Assembly (NCBI GenBank): GCA_022824315.1 | Contig: JAJEAC010000062.1 | Coordinates: 27,284 to 91,283 of the forward strand | DNA: 64,000 nucleotides | From: Silicimonas sp. | GTDB taxonomy: Bacteria; Pseudomonadota; Alphaproteobacteria; Rhodobacterales; Rhodobacteraceae | Direction of reading: 5' to 3' | Shown: positions 8,787 through 18,012 of the stretch, one piece after another | Numbering within the stretch: the first letter of the stretch is position 1 | Layout: every line of letters starts with the position of its first letter | Translations under genes and position numbers: made by a program | Notes under the pieces: generated by a model | The model's database searches: none | Seen by the model: the letters and a program-made list of their open reading frames with translations, nothing else | Told to the model about the DNA's origin: nothing

Positions 8787-10361
8787 TTACTCACTCACGA
8801 GCTCGCGCCAGCGCTCGTGCTCGTCGGGGTAATGCACCCAGCCGGAAACATTGGGAGCCATTGCCTCGAAGGTGGCCGGATACGTGGTCAGGACCCATGG
8901 CGCGTCCTCGACCCAGAGCTTCTGCGCCTCGTCCATCATGGCCAGCCGCTTCTCGGCATCCAGTTCCTCACGCGACATGTCGATCAGCGAATCGACCTCC
9001 GAATTGGAATACGCCGCCCGGTTCGAGACGCCCTTCGTATGCGCCATCAAGTACATCGAATAGACCGGGTCGAGCACGATCGGCCCGTCTTCCCAGGTGA
9101 AGAAGCACATGCTCTGCTCCTTTGGCGCCCCCTTGGCCCGCATCTCCGATGTGGTCACCCGCGTGGGCTGAACGCTGATCCCGACCTTCTTCAACTGGTC
9201 GGCCAGCTGGATCGCGACCGGTTCCTGATGCCAGAACGCGTCAGCATAGAGAAGCGGGATCGGGTCCGCGATGCCATCGGGATAACCCGCTTCGGCGAGA
9301 AGCTCCCTGGCCTTGGCCGGATCGTAGTCATACTTGAAGTGGGTCGGGTTGTAGCCGTCCACGATCGGCGGAACGATTGACCTGGCGATGTCGGCCTGGC
9401 CCGCGAAGACGGCCGTGTTGAGCGCGTCCTTGTCGATGGCATAGTTCACCGCCTGGCGAAACAGCTTGTTGTTGAACGGCTCGCATTTCGGGTTCATGCG
9501 TGCCGACGCGATGGAGCGGCCCGACGCGCGGTCGACCCGGACGTTCGGATCTTTCTGCAAGTCGACGACCTTCTGGATCGAGGGTCGGTCGATAAGGTGC
9601 ACCTGGCCTGTCTTCAGCAGCGTTACCCGGCTCGCTTCGGACGGAACCTCCTTGTAGATCACCCGGTCGAAATGCGGCTGGCCCAGGAAATAGTTCGGGT
9701 TGGCCACGAAGACCGCCTGGTCGTCGGGGCGCAGCGATTCCAGGTGATAGGCGCCGAAACCGGCCGTGTTCGACCGGATCCATTCAAGCGCCCAGGGATC
9801 ATCGCCGGTCGCGTGCTTCTTCATCTCGGTCGAATCGTAGATGCCGGGCACGTACAGCGTCAGGGCCTTCAGGAAGATCGAGCTTGGCGCGTTCAGCGTG
9901 AACTCGACCTCGTATTTCGAGATCGCCTTCACGCCCGCGACGTTCGAGACCCGCGCAATGAAATTGCCGGTCCGTTTCTGGTCGAACGACTTGGCCCAGC
10001 TCCACTCGACGTCATCGGCGGTCAGTTCGTTGCCGTGCGGGCTCATGATGCCTTCGCGCAGCTTGAACACCCAGGTCATGCCGTCATCCGAGACAGTCCA
10101 GCTTTCGGCCAGGTGCGGATCGACGGTGCCGGGATCATTGATCATCCGGCCGTCGACCTCTTTCTTGCCGTAGACCACGAGGTTCTCGTAGGTCTGCACG
10201 ACCACGTTCTGCGTATGCGCCTTCAGCGCATCGCCGTCGAAGCCCTCCGGAACCTGTGGCGAGGCGACGATCAGCGTTTCCGCCGTGGCCGCTCCCGCGC
10301 CCAGCGACACGGCCGCCGCCAGCGCGGTGGATGCCAGGAACTTTGTCCAAGTGTTTGCCAT
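8787..10361 (-). CDS. ABC transporter solute-binding protein, family 5
   Basis: A 524-residue periplasmic binding protein of the DppA/OppA family. It has a Sec signal peptide, MANTWTKFLASTALAAAVSL followed by GAGAATAE, with cleavage likely after ATA. The family features include LAESWTVSDDGMTWVFKLRE and FRQAVNYAIDKDALN. The ligand in this family may be a peptide, opine, glycoside or other solute, so it cannot be assigned. It precedes the permease and ATPase genes and follows the DUF2848 gene by 27 bases. Confidence 0.92.
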   Translation of the reverse strand: MANTWTKFLASTALAAAVSLGAGAATAETLIVASPQVPEGFDGDALKAHTQNVVVQTYENLVVYGKKEVDGRMINDPGTVDPHLAESWTVSDDGMTWVFKLREGIMSPHGNELTADDVEWSWAKSFDQKRTGNFIARVSNVAGVKAISKYEVEFTLNAPSSIFLKALTLYVPGIYDSTEMKKHATGDDPWALEWIRSNTAGFGAYHLESLRPDDQAVFVANPNYFLGQPHFDRVIYKEVPSEASRVTLLKTGQVHLIDRPSIQKVVDLQKDPNVRVDRASGRSIASARMNPKCEPFNNKLFRQAVNYAIDKDALNTAVFAGQADIARSIVPPIVDGYNPTHFKYDYDPAKARELLAEAGYPDGIADPIPLLYADAFWHQEPVAIQLADQLKKVGISVQPTRVTTSEMRAKGAPKEQSMCFFTWEDGPIVLDPVYSMYLMAHTKGVSNRAAYSNSEVDSLIDMSREELDAEKRLAMMDEAQKLWVEDAPWVLTTYPATFEAMAPNVSGWVHYPDEHERWRELVSE

Positions 10362-10388
10362 TGTTTTCCTCCTAGTTGGGATTTTTGG

Positions 10389-11126
10389 CTAGTTTCCCGA
10401 TGGTCCGGGATTGAAGAAGGGGACGCGAAAATCCGGTTTCACCTCGCCCAGAATGTCCGTGACCCGGTAGGTCGACTCGATCTTGCGTTGCCCGGGAGCG
10501 TCCAGTTCGTACCGCCACTCGGCACCGAAGCCGAGCGTCTTGTCGACGCTCACGATCGTGCCGCAGAAGACCATGAAGTCACGCTCGGGCACGCCGTCCA
10601 CCCGTTCGCGAAGCAGTGCAACGATGTCCTCGGGGCGCAGGAAGGCATCGACGCCCACCTCCTGGTACAGGCGCCCGTCGACCCAGCTCCTCAGAACGCA
10701 ATCGTCCCAGCTGTCGCGGATCTTGTCATACGGCCAGAACGCCGGGGCCAGATGGTTGGCGCAGGCCTGTTTGGAGCCTGGTATCGACACGGTCTCCAGC
10801 GCCCGGTCAGTGTGGTCCGAACCGACGCCTACATGGATTTCGTCTCCGACATGAATGACGATCTCGACTTCTCCCGAAGTGCGGTCCGACTGCACGAAAA
10901 CCTCGTCGTCAGTGGTCAGCGCATGCAGCGCGATGGGATAGATGCGCGGGGCGGGGACGTCGAAGGCGATGTGGATGCCGGACTTCGCCACTTCCTCCTG
11001 ATGCGCGACCGCCGTTTCCGGGTCGCGGGTTGCCGAGCCGAAATTGTACATGCGCACGATCTCGAACGCGGCCTCTGCAGCGCGTCCGTCGGGATGCGTC
11101 ACTTGCGCGGCTATCTGTCGGGTCAT
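10389..11126 (-). CDS. DUF2848 family protein
   Basis: A 245-residue cytoplasmic protein recognised as DUF2848, a family with a fold related to fumarylacetoacetate hydrolases and found beside peptide or opine ABC transporters. Visible blocks are VRMYNFGSATRD, GVGSDHTDRALE, SKQACANHLAPAFWPY and RDFMVFCGTI. The ATG forms an ATGA overlap with the stop of the TauD-like gene, which fixes the start; 20 upstream codons of the open frame are discarded. A hydrolase or lyase acting on the imported compound is plausible but not proven. Confidence 0.75.
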   Translation of the reverse strand: MTRQIAAQVTHPDGRAAEAAFEIVRMYNFGSATRDPETAVAHQEEVAKSGIHIAFDVPAPRIYPIALHALTTDDEVFVQSDRTSGEVEIVIHVGDEIHVGVGSDHTDRALETVSIPGSKQACANHLAPAFWPYDKIRDSWDDCVLRSWVDGRLYQEVGVDAFLRPEDIVALLRERVDGVPERDFMVFCGTIVSVDKTLGFGAEWRYELDAPGQRKIESTYRVTDILGEVKPDFRVPFFNPGPSGN

Positions 11127-12169
11127 GCGAGTTCCTCCAGGTCGAGCGCCACGGGATCGTCGCCTGGGCCCGCATGCCGGCGCCACATCCAGAACCGTTT
11201 CAGCGTGCGGCCGCCCGAGGCGCCCGGTGGAAAGGCCTCGCGCCCGTGCAGCAGAACGCGGTTGTTCAGCACAAGGAGCTCGCCCGGCTGCAGGACATGG
11301 CGAAAATTGAGATCCGGGCGTTCGATGATTTCGTCCAGGCAGTCCAGCGCATCGCGCTCTTCTTCGGTCAACGGCTTGCCCGCCATCTCCATGCCCGGTT
11401 CGATCATCACCCGCGCGTAGTGGATGCGGAGTTCGCCCGAGCGGGTGTCGAAGATCGGCTTCTGCACCGTCGGACCGCGGCTCGGCCAGGCATGGGCGCG
11501 CGGCGCGCGGAAATGGTACGACTTGAACAGCGGCGGCAAGATGTCGGGGCGCTCACTTGCCACGGTGTCAAAAACGGTCCGTGCCGAAACGATGGTGCTG
11601 TCGCCTCCTTCCGAGGCGGAGCGGACGCAGAACAGGCCAAGATAGTCCGGAGGGCGCGGTTCGAGGCACCCGTTGTCGGTATGCTTCCTCGAGCGCTGCG
11701 GGCTGGCCCCGATTCGGGTCGGGTCGGTGTTCGCGGCACCCTTGTCGGTGACCGTGAAGAATCGCCGGTCATGGTCGATCCCCTGGCGAATCGGTCGACC
11801 GAGGTAGTTGCAGAGCCCCCAGGCCACGATCTCCGCTTCGGTTTCGGAGAGGGTCGCCGCATCGACCCCGCTGATCACGGCAAAGCCGCGCCCGGTGTCG
11901 AGCCGTTTCCTGAGTCGCGGCACGTCTCCTGCAAAGGCGGGGATGCGGAAATCCTCCTGCTCGACGGTCTCTGCCGTCAGCCCGTTCGCCCTGGCAAAGT
12001 CGATTGCCGCACCGATCTGCTCCAACGCGGGTGCCGTCAGCTTGTAGCGGTGGGCCGATCCATCGCGTTCAAGCGTCCGCTTGTTCCAGTTCCGCGCCGG
12101 AGGGTCACCCGCCGGAAGCGCGAACCTGGTGTCCGGGCCCTGGCCCTCCGAGCGGTTTCGCAATGCCAC
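11123..12169 (-). CDS. TauD/TfdA-family Fe(II)/2-oxoglutarate dioxygenase
   Basis: A 348-residue protein of the non-haem iron 2-oxoglutarate dioxygenase superfamily. The HxD iron-binding pair is in KHTDNGCLE, the distal histidine in NNRVLLHGREAF, and the 2-oxoglutarate-binding arginine likely in RFWMWRR. Such enzymes hydroxylate a C-H bond to release sulfite, an amine or an alcohol. The GTG start is chosen because AGGAGG lies seven bases upstream; the ATG at 12223 lacks a site. It appears to be the first gene of the transporter operon, with an operator-like inverted repeat upstream. Confidence 0.85.
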   Translation of the reverse strand: MALRNRSEGQGPDTRFALPAGDPPARNWNKRTLERDGSAHRYKLTAPALEQIGAAIDFARANGLTAETVEQEDFRIPAFAGDVPRLRKRLDTGRGFAVISGVDAATLSETEAEIVAWGLCNYLGRPIRQGIDHDRRFFTVTDKGAANTDPTRIGASPQRSRKHTDNGCLEPRPPDYLGLFCVRSASEGGDSTIVSARTVFDTVASERPDILPPLFKSYHFRAPRAHAWPSRGPTVQKPIFDTRSGELRIHYARVMIEPGMEMAGKPLTEEERDALDCLDEIIERPDLNFRHVLQPGELLVLNNRVLLHGREAFPPGASGGRTLKRFWMWRRHAGPGDDPVALDLEELA

Positions 12170-12247
12170 GCGCGCGCCTCCTGACACTGAAACTTGCGGA
12201 GCTGGAGATGAACATGCAGCCACCTGGCCCAGATCCCAGTTGACCTA

Positions 12248-12267
12248 ATGATATAACAATATACCAT
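12248..12267. promoter_or_regulatory. Candidate operator upstream of the TauD/ABC operon
   Basis: An AT-rich inverted repeat, ATGGTATATTGTTATATCAT on the minus strand. The 8-bp arms (ATGGTATA and TATATCAT) have one mismatch and flank TTGT. It lies about 80 bases upstream of the GTG start in an otherwise GC-rich gap. The shape resembles operators of GntR-type regulators; no regulator gene is adjacent, so this is inference. Confidence 0.4.
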
Positions 12268-12293
12268 TATGTCCACTTCTTGTTTTCGCTTGT

Positions 12294-13877
12294 TCAGGCA
12301 GTTCTCGCGCTGCGGGTTTCCGCGATGCGGTCGGCGCCGCGCAGTGCGAGAGCCTGAATGGTATTGGTCGGGTTCGCCGCCGCCGCGGTCACGAAAGCCG
12401 AACCGTCAAGGACGAAAAGGCCCGCCACGTCATGCGACTCGCCCCAGCGATCAACCACCGACGTCTCGGGATTGTCTCCCATCCGTGCCGTACCCATCAG
12501 GTGGAATCCCGCACCGGCAACGGAGTCCATCTCGATGAATTCCGCCGCCCCTGCCTCGGCAAGCGCTTCCGTCGCACGTGCCCGGCCGAAATCAAGCGCC
12601 GCTTTCGCCTCGCCCGGCACGCGGTAGATCACTTTCGGCGCGGGTACGTCGTCGCTGTCGGCAAGATGGCCGGACAGCACGACTCGGTTCTGCACGTCCG
12701 GCATGTCGTCGCTGCAGATCGAGAGGCTGAACGCATGGCCGAAGGTGTTCGCGAACGTCGCGTGATGCCGGGTGCCCCAGGGCAGGCGCCGCCCAAGGGA
12801 ACCAAGCGCGGTGAGCGCCGGTCCGTGGCTGCCGAGCCCCTGCAATTTCACGCCGCGCCGGAATCCGCGGGCCATGTCGGTTTCGTAGAAATGATGGCTG
12901 ACCAGCGCGCCCGCCGCGATGCCGCGATGGCCTTCGACCGGCTGCTCGAAGATTCCTGTGACCCGGGCCAGCGGATGCAGCATCAGGCGCCGTCCGACAA
13001 GGCCGCTGCGATTCGCCAGCCCGCAATGCAGCAGGAGCCGCGGCGTGCCGATCCCGTTCGCGGCGAGGATCACGACCGGAGCCTTGCAGCGGCGCAGCGC
13101 CCCGCCGTCGGAAGCGACCACGCCGGTGACCCGCCCGCCCAGGGTTTCCACGTCGACCACCCGAGCCCCGGTGGCCAGCCGCGCCCCTGCGGCCAGCGCA
13201 AGGGGCCAGTAGCTCAGGTCGGCGGCCCCCTTCGCACGGCGCGGGCAATGCAGTTCGCACGGGCCGCAGTTGTTGCAGACCGCGACATTCGTGCCCGTTC
13301 GCAGCGAGAGGTCCGCGGGCCACCAGGACCAGCCCAGCCGGTTGAACGCCTCGGCCACCCTGAGCGCTCCGGGCGAGAGCCCCACGGGCGGTGTCCGCTT
13401 CGCGTGCATGGGCGGATAGGCCGGATTGCCGGCAAGCCCTGCGACGCCCATCATGCGCTCGTTCATGTCGTAATAGGGGTCGAGCTCCTCGTACCTTATC
13501 GGCCAGTCGTCACCCGCGCCGTCGAGGCTCGCCGTTGCGAAATCGCTCGGGTGCAGGCGCGGAAAGTGGCAGGACCACATGACGGTGCTGCCGCCCACAC
13601 CGTTGAAGAACAGCGGCTCGATCGAGCTCTCGCTGGCGTCCACCGGGCAGTCCACCGATCCGCGACGCAGGTTCGGATTCGGATTCCAAGGGCCCTGCCG
13701 AAGAAGCTCCCAGTCGGAGTCAGTGGAGGGAGACGATTTCGGGTCGACCCAATCGCCCTGCTCAAGACAGGTGACGCTCAGCCCGTGCCTGGCCAGGCGC
13801 CAGGCCGCGGCCGCCCCGGCGGCCCCTGCGCCCACGATCACGACGTCGCTTTCCGAATCCGCGTCCATGAGAACCAT
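12294..13877 (-). CDS. GMC-family FAD dehydrogenase 2
   Basis: A 527-residue paralogue of the GMC protein at 862-2448, aligning over its whole length. Shared blocks include DVVIVGAGAAGAAAAWRLA, RMMGVAGLAG, CNNCGPCELHC (cysteines 201, 204, 207, 211) and GAGFHLMGTARMG. It oxidises an alcohol-type substrate with FAD and probably passes electrons through an Fe-S cluster. No small-subunit gene is adjacent, so it may share the one at 428-865. Met1 or Met4 could be the start. It is divergent from the acyl-CoA dehydrogenase with only 36 bases between the two starts. Confidence 0.9.
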   Translation of the reverse strand: MVLMDADSESDVVIVGAGAAGAAAAWRLARHGLSVTCLEQGDWVDPKSSPSTDSDWELLRQGPWNPNPNLRRGSVDCPVDASESSIEPLFFNGVGGSTVMWSCHFPRLHPSDFATASLDGAGDDWPIRYEELDPYYDMNERMMGVAGLAGNPAYPPMHAKRTPPVGLSPGALRVAEAFNRLGWSWWPADLSLRTGTNVAVCNNCGPCELHCPRRAKGAADLSYWPLALAAGARLATGARVVDVETLGGRVTGVVASDGGALRRCKAPVVILAANGIGTPRLLLHCGLANRSGLVGRRLMLHPLARVTGIFEQPVEGHRGIAAGALVSHHFYETDMARGFRRGVKLQGLGSHGPALTALGSLGRRLPWGTRHHATFANTFGHAFSLSICSDDMPDVQNRVVLSGHLADSDDVPAPKVIYRVPGEAKAALDFGRARATEALAEAGAAEFIEMDSVAGAGFHLMGTARMGDNPETSVVDRWGESHDVAGLFVLDGSAFVTAAAANPTNTIQALALRGADRIAETRSARTA

Positions 13878-13913
13878 CTTGATCCCGAAACGCTTTGCCG
13901 ACTAGCAACTAAT

Positions 13914-15074
13914 ATGGATTTTGGAGACACCGACGAGCAAAGGCTCCTTCTCGACAGCATCGACAGGTTGATGGATCGGCATCTGCCGCCCGAGGAGGTG
14001 CGCCGCCGCGATGCGGAGGCAGACCCGCCCGACCACCTGCTGCCGCTGATGGCGGAGATGGGGCTTCTCGGCCTCGCCGTCCCGGTGGATGCAGGCGGGG
14101 CGGGCGCCGCCTGGCAGACCATGGCCTGCGTGCAGGAAAGGCTGGGCTACCACGCGACGATGGCCGCGCTTCTGTTCAACCGGGTGACCTGCTTCGGGAT
14201 CATGACGCTTCTGGCGTCCGGGTCCAGGGCGCAGCGCGCCGCGTTCCTGCCGCGAATGCTGGCGGGGGAGGGCGCCTTCGCGCTTGCGTTGACCGAGCCT
14301 GGGGCGGGGAGCGATGCGGGCGCGCTAGCGGCCCGTGCCGTGCCCGACGGCGAGGGCTGGCGGCTCACCGGCCGGAAGGTCTGGATCAGCGGCGCGGCCG
14401 CTGCGCTCCGTCTCGTGGTCGCCGCCCGTTCCGCGAAGAGTGCGCGGGGCGGTGGCGGCATCAGCCTGTTCCTCGTGCCGCCGGATGCCGAAGGCGTCTC
14501 GATGACCCGGCTCGACAAGATCGGCAATCGCTGTTCGCTGACCTATGACATCGCCTTCGACGGGGTGCGCGTCGGGCAGGACGCGCTGCTCGGCCCGCGT
14601 GATGCGGGCTTCGCCTGCCTGAAGAAGACGCTGTTCTACGGCCGCACCGGGCTGTCCGCCACGGCGGTCGGCACCGCGCAAAGGGCGGTCGATACAGCGT
14701 CGGCGCATGCGTGCGAACGCGTCCAGTTCGGCCAGGCCATCGGCCGCTTTCAGGCGCTCGCCCACCGTCTGGCAATCATGCAGACCGAGGTCGATCAGGC
14801 CCGTCTCCTGGTCCGCCAGCTTGCATGGGCCATCGACGATGGGAAGGATTGCACCCGTCTTGCCGCGCAGGCCAAGTGGGCCGCGACAGAGACGCTGAAG
14901 CGGGTGACCGAGGAGGGGATGCAGATCATGGCAAGCGCCGGCTACGCCGCCGAAGGCGACATGCAGCGCTATTGGCGCGACGCACGCCTCTACACTTTCG
15001 GTGAAGGTTCGAGCGAGATCCTGCTCGACCTGATCGCCAGCGACATGGGGCTTGGCAGGGCGCTCCCGAAATGA
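13914..15074 (+). CDS. Acyl-CoA dehydrogenase family protein
   Basis: A 386-residue protein, the usual length of the family, which oxidises acyl-CoA to enoyl-CoA with FAD. Family signatures include FALALTEPGAGSDAGAL, the mid-domain DKIGNRCSLTYDIAFDGVRV, and the C-terminal RYWRDARLYTFGEGSSEILL with a candidate catalytic glutamate. The start MDFGDTDEQRLLLD matches the family; no clear ribosome-binding site precedes it, and the open frame extends far upstream in antisense to GMC 2. It leads a tightly coupled plus-strand operon: its stop overlaps the next ATG. Confidence 0.9.
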   Translation: MDFGDTDEQRLLLDSIDRLMDRHLPPEEVRRRDAEADPPDHLLPLMAEMGLLGLAVPVDAGGAGAAWQTMACVQERLGYHATMAALLFNRVTCFGIMTLLASGSRAQRAAFLPRMLAGEGAFALALTEPGAGSDAGALAARAVPDGEGWRLTGRKVWISGAAAALRLVVAARSAKSARGGGGISLFLVPPDAEGVSMTRLDKIGNRCSLTYDIAFDGVRVGQDALLGPRDAGFACLKKTLFYGRTGLSATAVGTAQRAVDTASAHACERVQFGQAIGRFQALAHRLAIMQTEVDQARLLVRQLAWAIDDGKDCTRLAAQAKWAATETLKRVTEEGMQIMASAGYAAEGDMQRYWRDARLYTFGEGSSEILLDLIASDMGLGRALPK

Positions 15075-15940
15075 GCGGCTTCGACATTCTCGCCATCGAC
15101 ACGGTGGTCAACCTGCACACGCCCGAGATCGCAAGGATGCGCCCCGACTGGTCCGGCAAGTTCCACCAGCGGAAGTTCGGCCGCGACGACAGCGTGCTCG
15201 AAGGCTGCAGCCATGAAGACATGCTGCGGATGATGGATGCGGCGGGGACCGAGCGTGCCTTCCTCGTCGCCCACAAGACCGGGCAGCTGGGCCTGCCGGG
15301 ATCGTGGCATCTGCCCTATGGCGTGGTGAGGGAAGCGGTCGCGAAATTCCCGGACCGGTTCCATGGCCTCGCCGGCGTGGACCCTACGGAGGGGATGGCG
15401 GGCGTGCGTGCCCTGGAACACGCGGTCAGCGAACTGGGCTTCATAGGCGCCCACGCCTATCCGCACTGGTTCGAACTGCCGCCGAGCCATGCCCGCTGGT
15501 ATCCGTTCTACGCCAAATGCGTCGAGCTCGACGTGCCCTTCCTGACCCAGGTCGGCCAGTCGCTGGTCTACGACCCGAACCGACCATTGGAGAGCGTCGG
15601 GCGGCCGATCAGCCTTGATCCCGTCGCCTGCCATTTCCCCGAGCTGAAGCTCGTCGGCATTCATGTCGGCATCCCCTGGGCCGAAGAGATGACGGCGATG
15701 GCCTGGAAGCACGAGAACGTCCACATCATCGCCGACGCGCATGCGCCGAAATACTGGCCGGAGAGCTTCGTCCGCTTCATCGACAGCTACGGGCGCCACA
15801 AGGTCATGTTCGGCACGGATTTTCCCGTCCTCACCTTCGAGCGCTACCGGCGCGAGGTGGACGGGCTGAACCTCCGGCCCGAGTCGCGTCAGGCGTTTCT
15901 GCGCGACAACGCGATCCGTGTCTTCGGCCTGAAGACATGA
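15071..15940 (+). CDS. Amidohydrolase-family TIM-barrel protein
   Basis: A 289-residue metal-dependent hydrolase or decarboxylase of the amidohydrolase 2 type, related to ACMS decarboxylase and pyrone-dicarboxylate hydrolase. It has VVNLHTPE in place of the usual HxH start, GLAGVDPTEG, IGAHAYPHWFELPP, a barrel histidine in IHVGIPWAEE, and the late aspartate in KVMFGTDFPVLTF. It begins with an ATGA overlap on the dehydrogenase and ends with one on the CoA-ligase-like gene. The incomplete HxH motif makes the exact chemistry uncertain. Confidence 0.85.
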   Translation: MSGFDILAIDTVVNLHTPEIARMRPDWSGKFHQRKFGRDDSVLEGCSHEDMLRMMDAAGTERAFLVAHKTGQLGLPGSWHLPYGVVREAVAKFPDRFHGLAGVDPTEGMAGVRALEHAVSELGFIGAHAYPHWFELPPSHARWYPFYAKCVELDVPFLTQVGQSLVYDPNRPLESVGRPISLDPVACHFPELKLVGIHVGIPWAEEMTAMAWKHENVHIIADAHAPKYWPESFVRFIDSYGRHKVMFGTDFPVLTFERYRREVDGLNLRPESRQAFLRDNAIRVFGLKT

Positions 15941-17295
15941 TCCACGACCTCCCATACCGGAAACGTGCCGAGATCGTGCAGGTGCAAGAGGCGAAATTCG
16001 CCGACATGCTCGACCTTTGCTTCACGCGCCACCCGTATTACCGGCGCCGTTTCGCAGGACTCGGGCTTCGTCGCGGCGACATCTCGGGTCTTTCGGACAT
16101 TGGAAAACTCCCCTTGATTTCCAAGTCCGACTACGCCGCCGATCCCGAAGCCTTTCGCCTGGAAACCGAAGGGATGCCCGAGGAAGCCCGCGTGGCATTC
16201 GACGTGATGCACACCACCGGCACGTCCGGCGGAAAGCCGACACCGTTCCATTCGACGGTGCATGACTTCTATCGCATTCTCACGGCGAACCGGCGGGCGC
16301 TGGAGATACGCGGCGTGCGCGACACCGATCTCGTGGCGAACCTCTGCCCGATGACGCTCCATCCCTATGGCGCCTTTCACCGCACCATCGCCGCGGCGAA
16401 CGCGATGAAGATCCCGGTGATAAGCCCGATGCCGGGACGGCCCTCGCCCGAATTCCACTGGTCGGCAAGCCTCGACGACGTGATCCGCGCGGCAGAGAGG
16501 CACCGGGCCACGATCCTTTGGGGCGTCACCAGCTATGTCCGTCGTGTGCTGATGCGGGCCGAGGCGCTGAGCGCGGATCTCTCCGGGGTACGGCTTGCCT
16601 TCGTTACCGGGGAGGCCGTGACCGACGCCATGCGGCACGACCTGACTGCACGAATGGTGACGCTTGGCGCAACCGATCCCCGGGTCAGCGTTTCCTATGC
16701 CGCCACCGAGATGCAGGTGGGCGCGGTCGAATGCTGTCCCGGTGCCGGCTACCACAATCCCGCGCCCGACCAGTTTCATTTCCAGGTCGTGGATCCCGAG
16801 ACCCACGCGGCCCTGCCGGACGGCGAAACCGGGCTTGCCGTTCTTACCCATCTGGACCGGCGCGGCACGGTGCTGCTGCGCTATGCGCTGGGCGACATGA
16901 CGGCGATGACACGGGAACCCTGCCCGCATTGCGGGGCCGAAACCGACCGCTTCATCGCGATGCCGTCGCGGGCCGACGACCTGGTTAAGGTGAAGGGCAT
17001 GCTGGTCGATCCGGGCAGCGTCGCGGAAGCGCTCTTGGCCGATGATCGCATCGATGAATTCCAGGTCGTGATTGACCGCGAAGACCCCGAGGACGCGCTC
17101 TCGATGGACGTGATGCGCCTCCGACTCGCACCAAGGCCCGGCGCCGATCCCGGCCCGGCGGCATGCGAGTCGGTCAAGGCGGCCGTGGGGGTGAGGCCCG
17201 AGATCGAGATCGTCGGGGTGCAGGAGATCTACGACCCCGACGTCTCGCTGAAGGCGCGGCGGTTCATCGACATGCGGAAGGAAAATCGCCCATGA
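15937..17295 (+). CDS. Phenylacetate-CoA ligase-like adenylate-forming enzyme
   Basis: A 452-residue member of the PaaK branch of adenylating enzymes, expected to activate an aromatic or alicyclic acid as its CoA thioester. The ATP-binding loop is HTTGTSGGKPTPF (about residue 90). YAATEMQVGAVECC is the central motif, followed by the hinge region LLRYALGDMTAM and a small CPHCGAETDR cysteine cluster. A typical PaaK C-terminal domain follows. ATGA overlaps on both sides show coupled translation. The native acid is not known. Confidence 0.85.
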   Translation: MIHDLPYRKRAEIVQVQEAKFADMLDLCFTRHPYYRRRFAGLGLRRGDISGLSDIGKLPLISKSDYAADPEAFRLETEGMPEEARVAFDVMHTTGTSGGKPTPFHSTVHDFYRILTANRRALEIRGVRDTDLVANLCPMTLHPYGAFHRTIAAANAMKIPVISPMPGRPSPEFHWSASLDDVIRAAERHRATILWGVTSYVRRVLMRAEALSADLSGVRLAFVTGEAVTDAMRHDLTARMVTLGATDPRVSVSYAATEMQVGAVECCPGAGYHNPAPDQFHFQVVDPETHAALPDGETGLAVLTHLDRRGTVLLRYALGDMTAMTREPCPHCGAETDRFIAMPSRADDLVKVKGMLVDPGSVAEALLADDRIDEFQVVIDREDPEDALSMDVMRLRLAPRPGADPGPAACESVKAAVGVRPEIEIVGVQEIYDPDVSLKARRFIDMRKENRP

Positions 17296-18011
17296 CACAA
17301 GCCCTGGTCATCACCGGTGCGGCTGGCGGGATCGGCAGCGCCATCGCCCGCCGTGCGGCTGCCGAGGGTTATGCTCCGCTGTTGCTGCTGGACAGGAACG
17401 AGGCGGCGGTCGCCGGTGTTGCCGAGGAAACCGGCGGGACGGCCATCGCCCTCGACATCTCCGACGCCCGGGCCGTTGCACGCGCCTTTGCGGAGGTGCG
17501 AGAGGCAGCCCCTGGCCTCTACGGCCTCGTTCTTGCCGCGGGTGTGGTCGACAACGGCAAGCTCGTCGACCTGACGCCCGGGCGCTGGGACGAAATCGTC
17601 GCCACCAACCTCAGCGGGCCTTTCCTTTGCTGTCTCGCCGCGAAGGACGACATTAAGGACGGCGGACGAATCGTCACCCTGGGATCGCTCGCCGGACGAA
17701 CCGGCGGCGTCATCACCGGCACGGCATATGCGGCGTCCAAAGGGGGGATCGAGTCGTTGACGAAGTCCATGGCGCAGGAGCTTGCCCCGCGCGGAATCAC
17801 CGTGAACTGCGTTGCCCCGGGTGCGGTGGAAACCCCCATGCTGGCTGCGCACCCGCCCGAGCGCAGGGCGGCCATGTCGGCGGCCACGCCCTTGAAGCGG
17901 ATGGCAAGACCGGACGAGATCGCTGCCGCCGTGTGCTTCCTCCTGTCGGAGGAGTCCGCGTTCACGACCGGCGCGGTTCTGGCGGTGAACGGTGGCTTGA
18001 GGATGGACTGA
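17292..18011 (+). CDS. Short-chain dehydrogenase/reductase
   Basis: A 239-residue classical SDR. The cofactor motif is TGAAGGIGSAIA (residues 8-19) with an acidic residue after strand 2 (LLDRN), suggesting NAD(H). The catalytic set is Ser in LGSLAGRTG and YAASK. It ends with the FTTGAVLAVNGGLRMD typical of FabG-like members. It likely oxidises a 3-hydroxyacyl-CoA or cyclic alcohol in the same pathway. The ATG overlaps the CoA-ligase stop as ATGA, and the next gene starts one base after its stop. Confidence 0.9.
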   Translation: MTQALVITGAAGGIGSAIARRAAAEGYAPLLLLDRNEAAVAGVAEETGGTAIALDISDARAVARAFAEVREAAPGLYGLVLAAGVVDNGKLVDLTPGRWDEIVATNLSGPFLCCLAAKDDIKDGGRIVTLGSLAGRTGGVITGTAYAASKGGIESLTKSMAQELAPRGITVNCVAPGAVETPMLAAHPPERRAAMSAATPLKRMARPDEIAAAVCFLLSEESAFTTGAVLAVNGGLRMD

Positions 18012-18012
18012 G

